5,808 nucleotides of DNA from the NCBI GenBank assembly GCA_903872875.1, contig CAIQMJ010001050.1, positions 1 to 5,808 on the forward strand, in the 5' to 3' direction. Source of the DNA: an uncultured Variovorax sp. Its GTDB lineage: Bacteria > Pseudomonadota > Gammaproteobacteria > Burkholderiales > Burkholderiaceae_C. The position numbers were made by a program, and so were the translations under genes. Below are positions 5,100-5,808 of the stretch, one piece after another. The stretch's first letter is position 1, and each line of letters begins with the position of its first letter. The notes beneath the pieces were generated by a model. It saw only the letters and a program-made list of their open reading frames with translations. It was not told the DNA's origin and did no database searches.

Positions 5100-5808
5100 A
5101 TGAAACCCATCCAGGTCGGCCTGCTCGGCATCGGCACGGTCGGCAGCGGCACGTTCAACGTACTGCGGCGCAACCAGGAAGAAATCAAACGCCGTGCCGG
5201 ACGTGGCATCGAGATCACGATGGTCGCCGACCTCGATACCGCGCGCGCGCAGGCTGCGGTCGGCGAGGGCGTGCAGGTCGTCGCCGACGCCCGCGCCGTG
5301 ATTTCGAACCCCGAGATCGACATCGTCATCGAACTGATCGGCGGCTATGGCATCGCGAAGCAACTGGTGCTCGAAGCCATCGCCGCCGGCAAGCATGTGG
5401 TCACGGCCAACAAGGCGCTGCTCGCAGTGCATGGCACCGAGATCTTCGCTGCGGCACAGCAGAAGGGCGTGATGGTCGCCTTCGAGGCCGCAGTGGCCGG
5501 TGGTATTCCGATCATCAAGGCACTGCGCGAGGGCCTGACGGCCAACAGCATCCAGTGGATTGCCGGCATCATCAACGGCACCACCAACTTCATCCTGTCC
5601 GAGATGCGCGACAAGGGCCTCGACTTCGGTACGGTTTTGAAGGAAGCCCAGCGCCTGGGCTATGCCGAAGCCGACCCGACCTTCGACATCGAAGGCGTCG
5701 ACGCGGCGCACAAGGTGACGCTGATGAGCGCGATCGCCTTCGGCATTCCTGTGCAGTTCGACAAGGCGCATGTCGAGGGCATCACCAGGCTCGCGGCGCA
5801 GGACATCA
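5100..5808 (+). CDS. hom: homoserine dehydrogenase (C-terminal part beyond window)
   Basis: The first 236 codons are present and the frame is open to the window edge. The enzyme reduces aspartate semialdehyde to homoserine with NAD(P)H, the branch point to threonine and methionine. Visible sites are the Rossmann motif GIGTVGSG (10-17), VTANKALLA (101-109, Lys105), EAAVAGGIPII (129-139), GIINGTTNFIL (156-166), and the catalytic stretch EADPTFDIEGVDAAHK (190-205), where Glu190, Asp201 and Lys205 have the spacing of Glu208, Asp219 and Lys223 in yeast homoserine dehydrogenase. No aspartokinase precedes it, so it is the monofunctional type; whether a C-terminal ACT domain is present lies outside the window. 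The start is either ATG 5100 (MKPIQVGLLGIG, preferred by family convention) or the in-frame ATG 5088, four residues longer; neither has a clear Shine-Dalgarno. It is co-directional with alaA 56 bases upstream and no terminator is seen, so they are probably cotranscribed. Confidence 0.95.
   Translation, partial: MKPIQVGLLGIGTVGSGTFNVLRRNQEEIKRRAGRGIEITMVADLDTARAQAAVGEGVQVVADARAVISNPEIDIVIELIGGYGIAKQLVLEAIAAGKHVVTANKALLAVHGTEIFAAAQQKGVMVAFEAAVAGGIPIIKALREGLTANSIQWIAGIINGTTNFILSEMRDKGLDFGTVLKEAQRLGYAEADPTFDIEGVDAAHKVTLMSAIAFGIPVQFDKAHVEGITRLAAQDI

Noticed and set aside
5022..5771. A 249-codon minus-strand frame opposite hom.
   Set aside because: hom on the plus strand carries the Rossmann and catalytic motifs; the antisense frame shows none.

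Overview
The window reads as ordinary chromosomal DNA from a high-GC betaproteobacterium, most likely Burkholderiales and probably Comamonadaceae (Variovorax/Acidovorax-like). The reasons are strong G/C preference at third codon positions, the close match of every recognisable protein to what I recall of that group, and an AlaA-type aminotransferase directly upstream of homoserine dehydrogenase. The genus is an inference from memory; no search was run.

Layout. Five genes lie on the minus strand between bases 1 and 3751, and two on the plus strand from 3820 to the end. Read in the minus direction from 3751: a Mth938/Xcc1710-like (DUF498) protein; a Bcp/PrxQ-type peroxiredoxin followed by a rho-independent terminator; a PIN-PhoH ATPase followed by a second rho-independent terminator; a small VOC (glyoxalase-fold) protein with a perfect 12-bp inverted repeat in its leader; and the N-terminal part of an EVE-domain protein, cut by the left edge. 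A 68-bp divergent intergenic region separates this block from the plus-strand pair: alaA (glutamate-pyruvate aminotransferase, TTG start) and hom (homoserine dehydrogenase, cut by the right edge and lacking its C-terminal part).

How the genes work together. alaA and hom are co-directional with a 56-nt gap and no convincing terminator, so they look like one amino-acid-biosynthesis operon (alanine/glutamate transamination, then the aspartate-to-threonine/methionine branch); thrC would be the expected next gene outside the window. The minus-strand block has a loose stress/RNA-maintenance flavour (peroxide removal, PIN-PhoH RNA-related ATPase, glyoxalase fold, modified-base-binding EVE domain). 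The two terminators split it into at least three transcription units, so a single pathway is not implied.

I see no CRISPR array, mobile element, tRNA/rRNA, toxin-antitoxin pair or defence system, and no strong candidate for an undescribed system. The points most worth checking are small: the VOC leader hairpin whose arms can also pair with the ribosome binding site, the terminator-like hairpin squeezed against the phoH-family start, and a Bcp that lacks the usual second cysteine of the CxxxxC pair. No gene-free stretch exceeds 300 bases.
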